From NCBI RefSeq assembly GCF_036785885.1, contig NC_092322.1, forward strand, positions 37,469,994-37,533,993: 64,000 nt of DNA, given 5' to 3'. Within the stretch, counting starts at the first letter, position 1; every line of letters begins with the position of its first letter. Below the pieces are notes generated by a model that saw nothing but the letters and a program-made list of their open reading frames with translations, was not told where the DNA came from and ran no database searches. Of this stretch, positions 52,100-62,192 are shown piece after piece. The DNA is from Coffea arabica. Its lineage: Eukaryota; Streptophyta; Magnoliopsida; Gentianales; Rubiaceae. The position numbers were made by a program, and so were the translations under genes.

Positions 52100-55000
52100 C
52101 TAATTTTTCTTAAATCTTTTGGATCGAGAATTGGGGTTGTTATCAGTAACTGCAACAGTGCTGCTTTGCTGAGATGTTTGATGCACTGGTGCTTCTCTGG
52201 TTGGGGCTGAAGTGGAAGCCGTTCTTGCCCCTCGCTAGGTATTGCTTGTTGGAGCCTGCAACCAGAGTAAAAAATTTACTGTTGGAATAATTATCAAGAG
52301 TACATAGTGCAAGAAAAATTCAAGTACTTAAATGTACCTTGTACAACTTGGATTTGGGATGAAGAGGTTCCTTACAAGTTCTCCTATTATGGCAAGCTTT
52401 TAAACATCTCTTACAATATACTGGCAACCCCTTTTTGGAAGCTCTTTGTGGATCTCTCGGTTCATCCGGACCTCTTCTCCTAAGTTTTTTAGGTCTCCCA
52501 GGTTGTTTTTTCACAAATTGTGGATTTAACAGCTGCATTCCACTATCAATCCAGTGTTCTTTGGATGGAATAGCTCCAATGCTATAAGCATATGCCCTCA
52601 AGTATGCCTCTTTACTATAGCACTCATGGACATAGTTTTCAACCTTCATCCGCATGCTTTGAATGGCAGAAATAGCATGCACACATGGAATTCCAGTTAA
52701 CTAGAATGCACCACATGAACAGCTTCTACGTTGCAAGTTCACAACGGAGGTTCTGTTGAAACCATCAACCTCAAATGATTCAATACTATCAAATATAGCA
52801 ATACAATGTCTGCTATTCTCTACACTTTTGGCTAGCTTCTCAACAATGTTTAGACACAATTTGCCTCCATATTTCTCCATGCCTTGTCTCTTCAATGTCA
52901 ATCGTTGCATTAACTTTCTTCTGAAAAATTCAAGAAAAGTCACAATTGGCTCGTCTCTTGCTTTTAAAATGTAGTTGTTAAAACTCTCATTCAGATTGTT
53001 GACTGAAATATCAGTCTTAGCAGCCATTCCATAATGTGCTCTAGACCACAAGTAATATGGCAGCCTTTTTAACCAACCAGCAGCAGTAAGGTTCTCTCCA
53101 TTTTGTGGTTGAGCTATCTCCAAAGCATTCAATGCTCTCTTGAAATCATCACCATTAGTTGCTGATGCAGTAGCCCAAAACAATTCTCTCAATTCACTGT
53201 CTTTGAACTTTGCCTTAAAATTCTCAAACAGATGCTTAAGGCAAAATCTGTGTTCTATACCAGGAAATAGCTCTTCTATAGCATGTACCAGTCCTTTTTG
53301 CCTGTCAGAAATGAAGGTATAAGGCACTACATTGCCCCTTCCAATATAAGTAATCAGTTCCTTCAAAAATCAAGTCCAGCTATTATAGTTTTCCACTTCA
53401 ACAATAGCAATGCCTATGGGAAACATATTGTCATTCTCATCCATTCCAAGTGCTGCTAACAGCTGACCTCCAAAGGGTCCCTTCAAAAAGCAACCATCTA
53501 GGCCAATGATTGGTCTACAACCTGCAAGAAAGCCCTTTTTAAGAGCACCCAAGCCATCGAACAGCCTTTGAAATGTTGCCCTTTCCTCAATAGACCTCCT
53601 GTCTATTTGTATAGCTATATGACTGTCTGGATTTGACTGTCTAACCGTGGCAGCATAATCCCACAGCCGTTCATATTGCTCCATATCACAACCTTTGATT
53701 GCCTCCCTGGCCTTCCTCTTAGTCCTGTATGCTTTTTTGCTACTTATATTAACCATGAATCTTCTTCTGGCATCATTAATAATGCCATCCAAGCTGCAAT
53801 TAGGGTCATCTCGAACCTTCTCTTGAAACTTTCTGCTCAGATAAGTTGAGGTTGCATGCTTGTTAGTGTACTCTCTGCCGCAATGGTGCTCTCTCTTTAG
53901 TGTTTTGATTTAAAAAGTGTCAGTCCTATTAACTCTGCTTGCATGAATCCTCCAAGAATATCCTTTTACACATTTGGCAGTTATCCACCAACTGTCATTG
54001 TTGATATATAAAACTTCGTATCCCTCTCTAATGTTCCATTCCATAAGTACTTCTCTAAATTTTGTAAAATGAGTTAATTTCTTCCTAACCTTTAATTCAA
54101 AATTTGGCTTGTTAAACTCCACTGAAGCATTGAAATATGAGTAGTCAGGCCCATTTTCATCACTAGAATATAGGAAGTCTTCATCTGCAGTCACAGGTTC
54201 ATTCCATTCCTCACTGTCAAGGCCAATAGGTTGGTCTCCTCCATGCTGATGCTGTACTGTGGACTCCTCACCTTGTGCTTCCTCATGTTGTTGCTGCTGC
54301 TTATTCATGTCTTCAGTTTGCTGATGCTGTGTTGTGGACTCCTCAACTTGTGGTTGCTAATGTTGTTGTTGCTGCTCATTCAAGTCACCAATTTGCTGAT
54401 TTGTTTGAGGTATAGTTGAACCAACAGTTGCAAAGATGTCCTCATCTTCTGCAAATTCTAGGCCTTCTCTCAACCAATCTGGACCAGGTTCTTCGTTTCC
54501 ATCACAGTGATGCTGCTGTTCATTGTTGACTTGATTCTTCTCAATAGAGGTTCTGTCAAAGTCACAATGTTGTTCATTGTTGACTTGATTGGTCTCAACA
54601 GAGGTTCTGTCAAAGTTACATTGATTTTCACATTCTTCTTTACTTTGGTTCACTGAAGAAACCTCTTGCTGGCTGTCGACAGCATCTATTCTGGTTGTTT
54701 GCTGAAATAATTTTCTGACAGTTTTTGTAACTGCTCTCTTTACAGGTTGCACCACAGTTTGTCTTTTCCTCGATGGAGTTTTACCACCCTTTCTTCTGTT
54801 TTTCTTAGTTGGTTCGAAGGGATTTTGTGTGCCATCATTAGTTTCTACAGCAGTTGGGCCATCTAAATCATTTTCTTGCCCTCTTGTGTCACCAATATAT
54901 GGTTCAAAACCAGTCAGATCAACAGGATTTTGTGAAGCTCCGACACCTTTTCTAGTCAAATCTGAATTTATCTCTGAAGAACCTTCATTGTACGGTAAAG

Positions 55001-55387
55001 CAAGTGGACCATCATTCGTCACTCTTTCGAATAAGAGCTTACCATCTGGTGAGATAATTTTGAGAGGCGTCTGACCTGCCTCTACATATATTTGCATATA
55101 AGGAAGCCCTTCATAAAGGTAGTCAACAATTCTATGTCCACGTCATCATTTATTGGGATAACACCTACATTCACATCATGGTCTGGAATGGAATACCAAA
55201 ATTTTGCACATGCCGCTTCTTTTTCAATTTTGGAGTACAGGTTGAATAATGAAAATGTTGATAACTCATCAGGATCGCAATTGTGAAACACTCTCACTAA
55301 ATCACTTGTATACCTAATATTGGGATGATGTATAAACCGCCCACCATAGTGCATGTGGATATCCACTGTCCTAAAAGGATCCGACAT
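52100..55387 (-). pseudogene. MULE2 mudrA-like transposase
   Basis: From ATG at 55387 the order is as follows. First a PB1-like N terminus (DIHMHYGGRFIHH), a long polar linker, and a MuDR DNA-binding part (FTKFREVLMEWNIREGY with TAKCVKGYSWRIHAS). Then the MULE DDE core (IGLDGCFLKGPFGGQLLAAL, FISDRQKGLVHAIEE, NLNESFNNYILKA), a SWIM finger (CSCGAF.LTGIPCVHAIS) and a zinc knuckle (YCKRCLKACHNRRTC). The last intron is 52256-52337 and the stop lies at 52100-52102. Breaks are one small frameshift near 55095 and five in-frame stops, at about 54357, 53910, 53370, 52701 and 52235. Frame is otherwise kept for 3.3 kb. It is clearly a different lineage from the MULE1 transposase. Confidence 0.9.
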
Positions 55388-55814
55388 GGTCCCCAATCTA
55401 AATTATTTAATCAACACTTTTAGAATTCAAATATAGATTAATAAACTATATTAAGCTACATCACACTTTTAGATTATAACAACAATCAGATTATTAAGTG
55501 AAATCTGATTTGTAGTCAAATCCAAACCCGACACATATTTTTTCCTCCTGACATCAACCACATACTCCAAAAAAGACCCATATTCTCCAAAAAAAACTAA
55601 AAAAATTAAGATCTTTACATTTTTAAACCCTATTTTCTCTGATAAATCACCTAAATATGGGCCACCAAATATAAAAATGACAGATATAGGGTAATGTGGG
55701 TTAATGTGGAAAAGGAATAAACAAATTGGAAAAGGATTACAAATCCTAAACATTAAATGGACTGAATATTGAACAATAAGTTCTGATTCTTACCTAGAAA
55801 TGTCGAACAAGCTT

Positions 55815-55928
55815 CACGATCAGATTTCCTCACCAATCTGTCTTTCCCTTCTTCGCGACCGAATGCAGCATCATGATCAGATACAACCACCAATCTGTCA
55901 CTTCCTTCTTCGCGATCGAATGCAGCCA
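55815..55928 (-). repeat. 57-bp tandem pair in the MULE2 leader
   Basis: Two units of 57 bp, each with GATCAGAT, CACCAATCTGTC, CTTCTTCGCGA and GAATGCAGC. They lie between the right TIR and the transposase start, so in the promoter or 5' UTR. Confidence 0.75.
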
Positions 55929-56120
55929 CGGCTTTTTCAAATCAGATTCACGATATTTCAGCAACAATTTAGTATACAAATCCCTTGTCTTAGGATTTTT
56001 TTCTTACACAGGATGAACAAGAAAAGAGTCAGTTGTTCATTCTCTCTCCCTTTCTATTATAAATGAGGGTATTTTGGGTATTCGACCTGCAGCCGGTAAC
56101 TCAACCGGTTAAGAAGTCTA

Positions 56121-56228
56121 TTTCCACTTTAGTTATGAAGTTTAGGGCGTTTATGTGTATGTTTCTAAACGATAGGAGGGTTCCGTGTCTTTTCGTGAAA
56201 CCATAGGGGGGTTCCGTGTATTTTATCC
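56121..56228 (-). repeat. MULE2 right TIR
   Basis: Inverted partner of 51019-51126. It ends directly at the AAATTATTT target duplication. Confidence 0.9.
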
Positions 56229-56424
56229 AAATTATTTTATAATATGTAAAATAATTGTGAGGTAGCTGTTTTCGATTAAATGAGGATTATTGGAAAGAAT
56301 TATTGGTAGGTTGTTGTATAAAATATTGTTTAATGTTGAATAAAGATTTGGTATGTATGTGTTGTAAAGTAGCGGACTATAAGAAAAGCAATGAGCAGCG
56401 AAATTGTAATTTTTTATAGTTATT

Positions 56425-57701
56425 TTATATTGGACGAATTTCTACAAGTTCATCATCGAATATGTGCATTCGATATTTGTTCATTCCTAAATGGGAAATT
56501 ATGAGAATATAGCCTGGTCTAATAACATGGTATCGCAACATTTTTTTCCACCCATGGGTTAAAAGATTATCTTCAACTTTGATGTCCCAACATTTGTGTT
56601 GACAATAAAAGATGATTATGTTGTTTTTGGGAAAATATGAGCAGTATCTTCGGGATGTAGCTCCTGCAAAATAAAATAGATTATTAAAGCAAAGTGATTT
56701 AATTTTTGTTTTTGCATGGGCTAATATAAGTTTGAAAATTTTTGCTTACCAAGATTTCCATATCTGTGGTTGTGATGACTACATAAAATGCGAACTTTGT
56801 GAGGAAAAGTTTCTCTTGCAGAAAAAATGCCTGTAATTTTTAAGTAGATAAATAGGAAGTTGTATTGATTATATATGAGGATATAGTGTATTAATATTTG
56901 TTTTACCGTATTCCTTGTGCATATGTGGTTCAATAGGGACGATATTCCATTCGTAGAAGCTTGTGCAGTGATCTGGATTGAAAATTTGAACTCTAAATGT
57001 CATGACTCCAATGTGCCACAAATGAAGCAAGGAATTTGGCTCTAGATTGTGATCTTCGATGAATTTTTTCCAACCTGAGTTTTGAGGATTTTCATCTAGT
57101 TTTAGAAACCATATTTTATTTCCAACTTTAAATATTGTTGTTCTTCTTATGTGTGGTTGCAGATTATGCATGAATTTTGGTGGGATGACCTGCAATTTAG
57201 ATTTAAATATGGGTTATATATGTTTTGGAGATAAATTATATATAGTAGAGCAATTTTATAAATTTAATACCAATGTCTTTGTTTCTGGTCCATCATATTG
57301 CATCAAGAATGCATTGATTGGAGAAACTGCAATGGGAAAGAAATGAGTAGTTATTTAGGAAGTAAGTTTGATGTACATAGACATTTTTTTTTGTTCTAAA
57401 TAGGAATTGTACCTAAATGAAGATGAACTGGAGGATATGGTTGTATAAAAGAGGCAAACCAGCTAATGATATGTGCATCGTGTGTCCAGAGCTCTGTCGA
57501 TGGTTGATATAATCTGTAGATTATGCTTTCTTGGAGCCATGGAGCTATTTGATAAGTTGGACGTAAATTGCGGTGCGGTGTGGCTATTACGGCAGTAGTT
57601 GGATGACCATTCTGATCAACAAGGTAATAGGTAGTTTTTATGAGTGCAAATGAAAGCTCTTCATGATCAACTTGCCAGTGTATGAACATAGGTGGTTCCA
57701 T
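56425..57701 (-). CDS. Two-B3-domain protein (REM-like)
   Basis: Five exons join in frame with GT-AG borders: 57413-57701, 57271-57326, 56907-57189, 56750-56830 and 56425-56663, giving 315 residues. Residues about 116-190 form a B3 domain (VIPPKFMHNLQPHIRRTTIF, VGNKIWFLKL, SGWKKFIEDHNL). Residues about 235-310 form a second, more diverged one (NIIIFYCQHKCWDIKV, THGWKKMLRYH, MNKYRMHIFDDE). The first ~100 residues (HWQVDHEELSFALIKTTYYL...) match nothing I know but recur in the neighbouring paralogue. B3 domains bind DNA in plants, so a nuclear regulatory role is likely. I see no stop or shift. The weak conservation is typical of REM-type B3 genes. The gene model rests on splice consensus and frame continuity. 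Confidence 0.78.
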
Positions 57702-57814
57702 TGATTTTTTAGGTAATGTGGATAAGAATGGAAGTTGTTAAGGTGGTATAGTTTGTGTTAGTTACTGGGTTGTATTTTGGTTTTGGTATTGAGGAAAGAA
57801 TGTGCTTGGATGGG

Positions 57815-57822
57815 TATTTATA
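57815..57822 (-). promoter_or_regulatory. Probable TATA box of the B3 gene
   Basis: TATAAATA on the minus strand, about 115 bp upstream of the ATG at 57701, a normal distance for a short leader. Confidence 0.5.
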
Positions 57823-58696
57823 GAGAAAGAAAGAATGTGTTTGGTGGAGTATTGTCAAGAAAAGGTTTGGTTTTGAGCATGTGCGTGAGTAATGTTGAAA
57901 TGTTATATGTGATGTATTTAGTATTAGATTTTTTTTATTTTAGTGGCTAGGATCATGCATAGAAAGTGCTGAAGAAATCTGGTTTGATAGATTCTTGAAA
58001 ATGACATAAAGGTGTCTACCATTATATAGGAGACAGGAAAGTACTAAGTGATAGACGCAAATAGACATGCATCTGTGGATAATAAAATGCAAGTGAATTT
58101 GTTTATAGATGACAAAGGATAAATTTGGGTGAAAAAAATTATATTTTGTTAATTGTTTGGGTAATTATGGTTTTAAAATGAATGGACGATGTATATTTTT
58201 ATAGTTAGGAATTTTTTTAAAAATATGTTCTATTAGTTAGCATTGTAGCTTCGATACAGGGATAGGGGTGTTGTGGTTTGGAGCTAATTTTGTTATGTTG
58301 TACAAGGAATAAATTATGTGGTATAATTGGTGTATATTTGTTATTTTTTTTAATCTGCTGGGCATATGGCTGCATTAATTTTTGCTTTCAAAGATTGAGA
58401 AAAATGAAAGATTATGGATAAAGTGAATTCTGAAGAAAAATAGAAAAGTTAATATAAGGTCTCTAATAAACTATCTATAATAGTGAAAATAGAGAGAATA
58501 GGCTGGTGTAATGATAAAGTTGGATAGAGAGGTATTTATAAATCCAATATAATGGACGATAAAGTTGATAGGAAGCATAAAACTAACTATAAAGAGAATA
58601 AAAAGAAAAGCGCGAGGATAGTTATAAAAATGAAATTTAGTAATACATATAGGTGCATAAAAATTAACAACAAAAGAGGTTTTGCAACTGAAGTCA
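57823..58696. other. Intergenic DNA between the B3 paralogues
   Basis: AT-rich sequence forming the upstream region of one B3 gene and the 3' flank of the other. No element recognised. The ORFs at 58471 and 58552 are incidental. Confidence 0.45.
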
Positions 58697-60044
58697 TTAT
58701 ATTGGGGATGGTGTTTCGATTTGGTATGACCAGAGTACCATTCGTGGGTCCTGCAAAGCACATTTTTCTCTTCGATTTTCAGCACAGATAATGACTTGAT
58801 AATCGAGCATTGCTGTAGAGAGGAAGAATAAGAGCTCATTCATTATTCCATCAATTTCCATGATAAATTCTATCCATCCTTCTCTAAGACAATTGTTTCT
58901 GCAGTGTGCTTGACCATGGATGTTTTGTCTATGCAGCTGAATGATTGAAGCAGAGGCATTTGTCTGGGTTGCTGTGTTGACTTTGAAAGGCAGTTTCTGC
59001 GAGCATATGTTATGAATTAGCTTTACTACACGATAATTTGTAGGTATAAATAATGTATAGAGAGATTATACCAATTCAAGGATGTCCTCAAGGGTAAGTC
59101 AACGGAAGAATGCTGGAAAAGTTAAATTCTGTGTGAAATTGTTTGATAAGCCGATCATAACTTCTTGATAGATACAAGCAGAGCTGTCAAAATGCATTTG
59201 TACAAATGGATCAGGCTGTGGTTTATGTGTTAGTTGCGTTGTCCAGGGAAATATCTATTGCTGATAATTTTTTCCAAAGATGGCTGCATTGAATTCCATG
59301 TTTCGTAGATGTTTAAATAGAATGGCATCACCTGTTTTGAGATCATGGTCTTTAGCAAAGTCATTCCAGACTTGACCAAATTCAAAATTTGTTAAGTTGA
59401 TGAGCCAATGTGCATCCTTGGCTTTAATAGTGATAAATAGCCGCCTCCATTGCTGGATTACTGGAATGAGGCCATCTGGGACAAGCTGGTTAATAATGAT
59501 GGCATGTTAATTATTTCTGCAATAAATGTTTGTTTATATACAAGATTAATACTGTGTATTAGAGCATTACCAGTCTTCTATTTTTTGCAAAGCAGATTGT
59601 AAAACAACATGGTTGTGGTCCATAGATATGAGGATTGATTTGAGGAAGTCTAGCATCTGTATTGAAAGCAATTCAAATAGCAGTTAGGTGGAAAACAATA
59701 TATAAGTAATGGATGATTAAATGAAAAACATTAAATTACCTGGTGGATATGGTGAGACAAATATAGGACATGCTCTAACCACTTGGGAATTGACATAGTG
59801 TTTTTAAGTTCAAGAATTCCTACATCTTCAATCAGGACAGAATGTTGCTCAATGAATGCAACATCATATTTGTAGGTATAATGTTTTTGATCTTGCTGTA
59901 AAGCTATAGCAGTGAGTATTTTGTTTCCATTACCTGTGACTAAGAAGTATTTGTACAATTTCTGTCTTTCTGGCATAATTTTGGTAGTAATTGTCCATGA
60001 AATGAATGCTTCATCATCTATGTTATTGCAAAGGATAGAGGAAA
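58697..60044 (-). pseudogene. Decayed B3-domain paralogue
   Basis: Exons 59740-60044, 59571-59656, 59072-59485 and 58697-58996 parallel the neighbouring gene. The N-terminal domain (FISWTITTKI, KLYKYFLVTGNGNKILTAIA) is followed by a B3 domain (LVPDGLIPVIQQWRRLFITI, FGQVWNDFAKDHDLKTGD). A second B3-like part follows (FPAFFR, CLREGWIEFIMEIDG). Defects are a one-base frameshift near 59755 and two in-frame stops, at 59255-59257 and 59099-59101. At the frameshift, reading frame 2 gives IFVSPYPP, matching the PYPP of the intact gene. The intron that splits 56830/56907 in the intact gene is absent here. The first exon is upstream of 60044 and not resolved; a candidate ends near 60588. Confidence 0.65.
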
Positions 60045-61199
60045 CTGCAAAGAGAGTAAAAAAGTAAACACAAAGCTATTGGAGATAACGGCTGTATAAT
60101 TATATATGTCAAATTTTGTTACATAACTATCATTGTTTAGGGGAAAATGAGTCAATGTATAGTAGGAAATGCTATTTTCCTAAATGACTGCTAAATGTGC
60201 ATGGATATGTCACGATTGGAAGCATCAGGAAATGAGATGAGAATAAGCAAAAAATATTAAGAGTAGAATTGGCGAAAGCGACTACAATTAAATTTTACAC
60301 ATGATAGGACAATAAAGGAGTGAATGTTTTGTGATGGTCTATATATATGAAAATAATCTTTATTATAGACTAAAACATGAGTAATATTGAAGGCAAATAA
60401 TTGTGCTACATTATGTGCAGAAATGGCGGGAAAAAATGACAGTGGTAAAACTTTTGTAATAAGGAGAGAATTTATTATCTTGGTTGGTATTTTTGTGAAT
60501 GATTTTATATCTAAATCATTACAGTATTATTACTTAAAATTAGATTTTAAAGCATCTGAAGGGCTATTTGTTATGTACCTGAAAAAGTAGATGCTCTGTA
60601 TTTTCACAGGCGTTGCTGCTTTTGTCCAGCAAAGGTTGGAAGAGATGGTGGTAGTAAGTATTCAAGTGGGGTTCATTTTTGCCGGTAGAGAATTCGGTAG
60701 TAATTGACGGTGAAAAGGTTGCTATTAAATGGGGACAGGGGTGGCATTTTAATTGGCATTTAATGTGGCCAGTAAATGATAGGAAGTGGGTAGTTGTTCT
60801 CTATTTTGAATGTTTAGGGTTTTTTTGTTTTTATTGATGCAGTAGTGGTGATGTTTATGTGTTATAATTGGTGTTTATTATGGTCAGTAAATGATAGAAA
60901 GGGAGGTAAGTATTTTGTCATGGATTCTATTGTTTTTGTTGGTTTAGTTTTAATAGGACAGGAAATAGCATCTTATTGGTTTTATATTAAATATAAATTT
61001 GCTATGCATGAATTTCGAGTAGTTAGATTATAGCAAAGACAAAATTAAGGTCTATGAAAATGAATCATAGCATTCATATTTTCTTTAAATATTATTAAAA
61101 TAATAAATTTAAATTTTATTAAAATAAATTACAGTATTTTTTAGTCTATGAATTTAGGCAGGTTCATTGTATATCACCATGTATTATATATATTATATT
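60045..61199. other. Unassigned DNA upstream of the B3 paralogue
   Basis: May contain the first exon and promoter of the decayed B3 gene. A short GGCCAGTAAATGATAGGAAG phrase near 60768 recurs as GGTCAGTAAATGATAGAAAG near 60879. Otherwise nothing recognised. Confidence 0.4.
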
Positions 61200-61335
61200 T
61201 TGCTCAGATTTTAGCAGTTGAGATCATGGATAGGAGACTTGCACATCCGGATTTGATCCTCAAGTTTGACATGGAGAAAGCGTATGACAGAGTGGAATGG
61301 CCTTTCCTTCTTTTCATGCTTCGGATGATAGCATC
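61200..61335 (+). mobile_element. LINE reverse-transcriptase fragment
   Basis: The frame reads LAVEIMDRRLAHPDLILKFD followed by MEKAYDRVEWPFLLFMLRM, the conserved DMEKAYDRVEW block of plant non-LTR reverse transcriptases. It is only about 130 bp long and stops abruptly where gypsy-type sequence begins. Confidence 0.75.
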
Positions 61336-61339
61336 ATGG

Positions 61340-61553
61340 TACGTAGGCAGGCCAACAATGGCTCGAGTAATCGAGGAGCTGAGGATCACGTGCACGCACC
61401 AAGTGGACCCATTACTAGGGCTCGCGCAAAGAAACTTCGTGAGCAACTCAATGTACTTATTCAAGCCATACACAAGTCCTTTGAAGGATTCATACACTCA
61501 AGTGAAGGTGGTCGCGGTCCGATAATGAGCATTGAAGCTACACCTGAGGATTA
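61340..61553 (+). pseudogene. 3' end of a gypsy-type polyprotein
   Basis: The plus frame reads RRQANNGSSNRG, SGPITRARAKKLREQLNVLI, then ends at TAG (61551-61553). A GPxTRARAKK motif close to a stop is common at the C terminus of plant gypsy-type polyproteins. The fragment is truncated at its left edge against the LINE piece and leads straight into the LTR-like region. Confidence 0.6.
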
Positions 61554-61559
61554 GGGTTT

Positions 61560-62180
61560 TTGCCAAACCCTAATTTCCGTTTTAGCATCATAGTTAGTTA
61601 TTTCCACATTAGTTGATTAGATTGAATAATTGGCTAAGTGCATATTGCACGTAGAATCGCCAAGGGTAGGATTGATTATTTACTCATTATTATTTGCTAG
61701 AGTGGGCTGCCTAGGAAGGAAAGCCCACGTGAGGCCCAACCCGTCGGGGTTTAAGCCTCCCTTATTAGGGCCCATATCCACTGCACCCTTAGTCCATTTT
61801 CTTACTAGATTAGGTTTTTCACTTGTAGCCTATATAAGGCACCATATTACATCAATAAATGGTAGACACTTTTATCATAAAATATTTGAGAGAATTTTCT
61901 CCATAGCTTTCGAGCAACCCTTGAACAACGTAGAGTTACACTCTAGTGTTCTTGTTTGGCTTATCAATTCAAGAATCGCACTTGGATTGTGGCGCCTTCT
62001 ACACTTGCCTGAGGTTCGCTAATTTGTTTGATTACGGGTTGAGATAATATCAACAAGTTCGTAGTCACGGGGATTAGAGGGGTCATAGGGTTTCCGCTGC
62101 TACCGTTTCTTGCATTCGAAGTCAAATCCAACAAGTGATCTTGGGTCGCGAATCTTCTCACCAACGAGATTCGTATTAGC
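61560..62180 (+). repeat. LTR of a gypsy-type element
   Basis: Placed by position: it follows a polyprotein C terminus and is followed by a PBS at 62181. It contains a TATA motif (TATATAAGG at 61831) and an AATAAA signal near 61854. Exact ends are uncertain because no second copy is in the window. Confidence 0.6.
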
Positions 62181-62192
62181 TGGTATCAGAGC
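62181..62192 (+). promoter_or_regulatory. Primer-binding site (tRNA-Met type)
   Basis: TGGTATCAGAGC is a perfect match to the usual plant initiator-tRNA-Met primer-binding site. Confidence 0.85.

Larger units (their letters stand above)
51019..56228 (-). mobile_element. MULE2: complete Mutator-like element
   Basis: Ends GGGTAAAATATACGGAACCC (left) and GGATAAAATACACGGAACCC (right, inverted) open inverted repeats of about 108 bp. The flanks carry a perfect 9-bp target duplication, AAATTATTT (51010-51018 and 56229-56237). It has a mudrA-like transposase on the minus strand and an intact GRF zinc-finger ORF on the plus strand just inside the left TIR. Length is 5210 bp. The clean ends and duplication show it was mobile in the past; its own transposase is now broken. 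Confidence 0.94.

Noticed and set aside
53140..53322. Plus-strand ORFs opposite the MULE2 transposase
   Set aside because: Antisense shadows of the DDE region.
61630..62022. 130-codon ORF after the polyprotein fragment
   Set aside because: It lies inside the LTR-like region, over the TATA and AATAAA signals, and has no domain.
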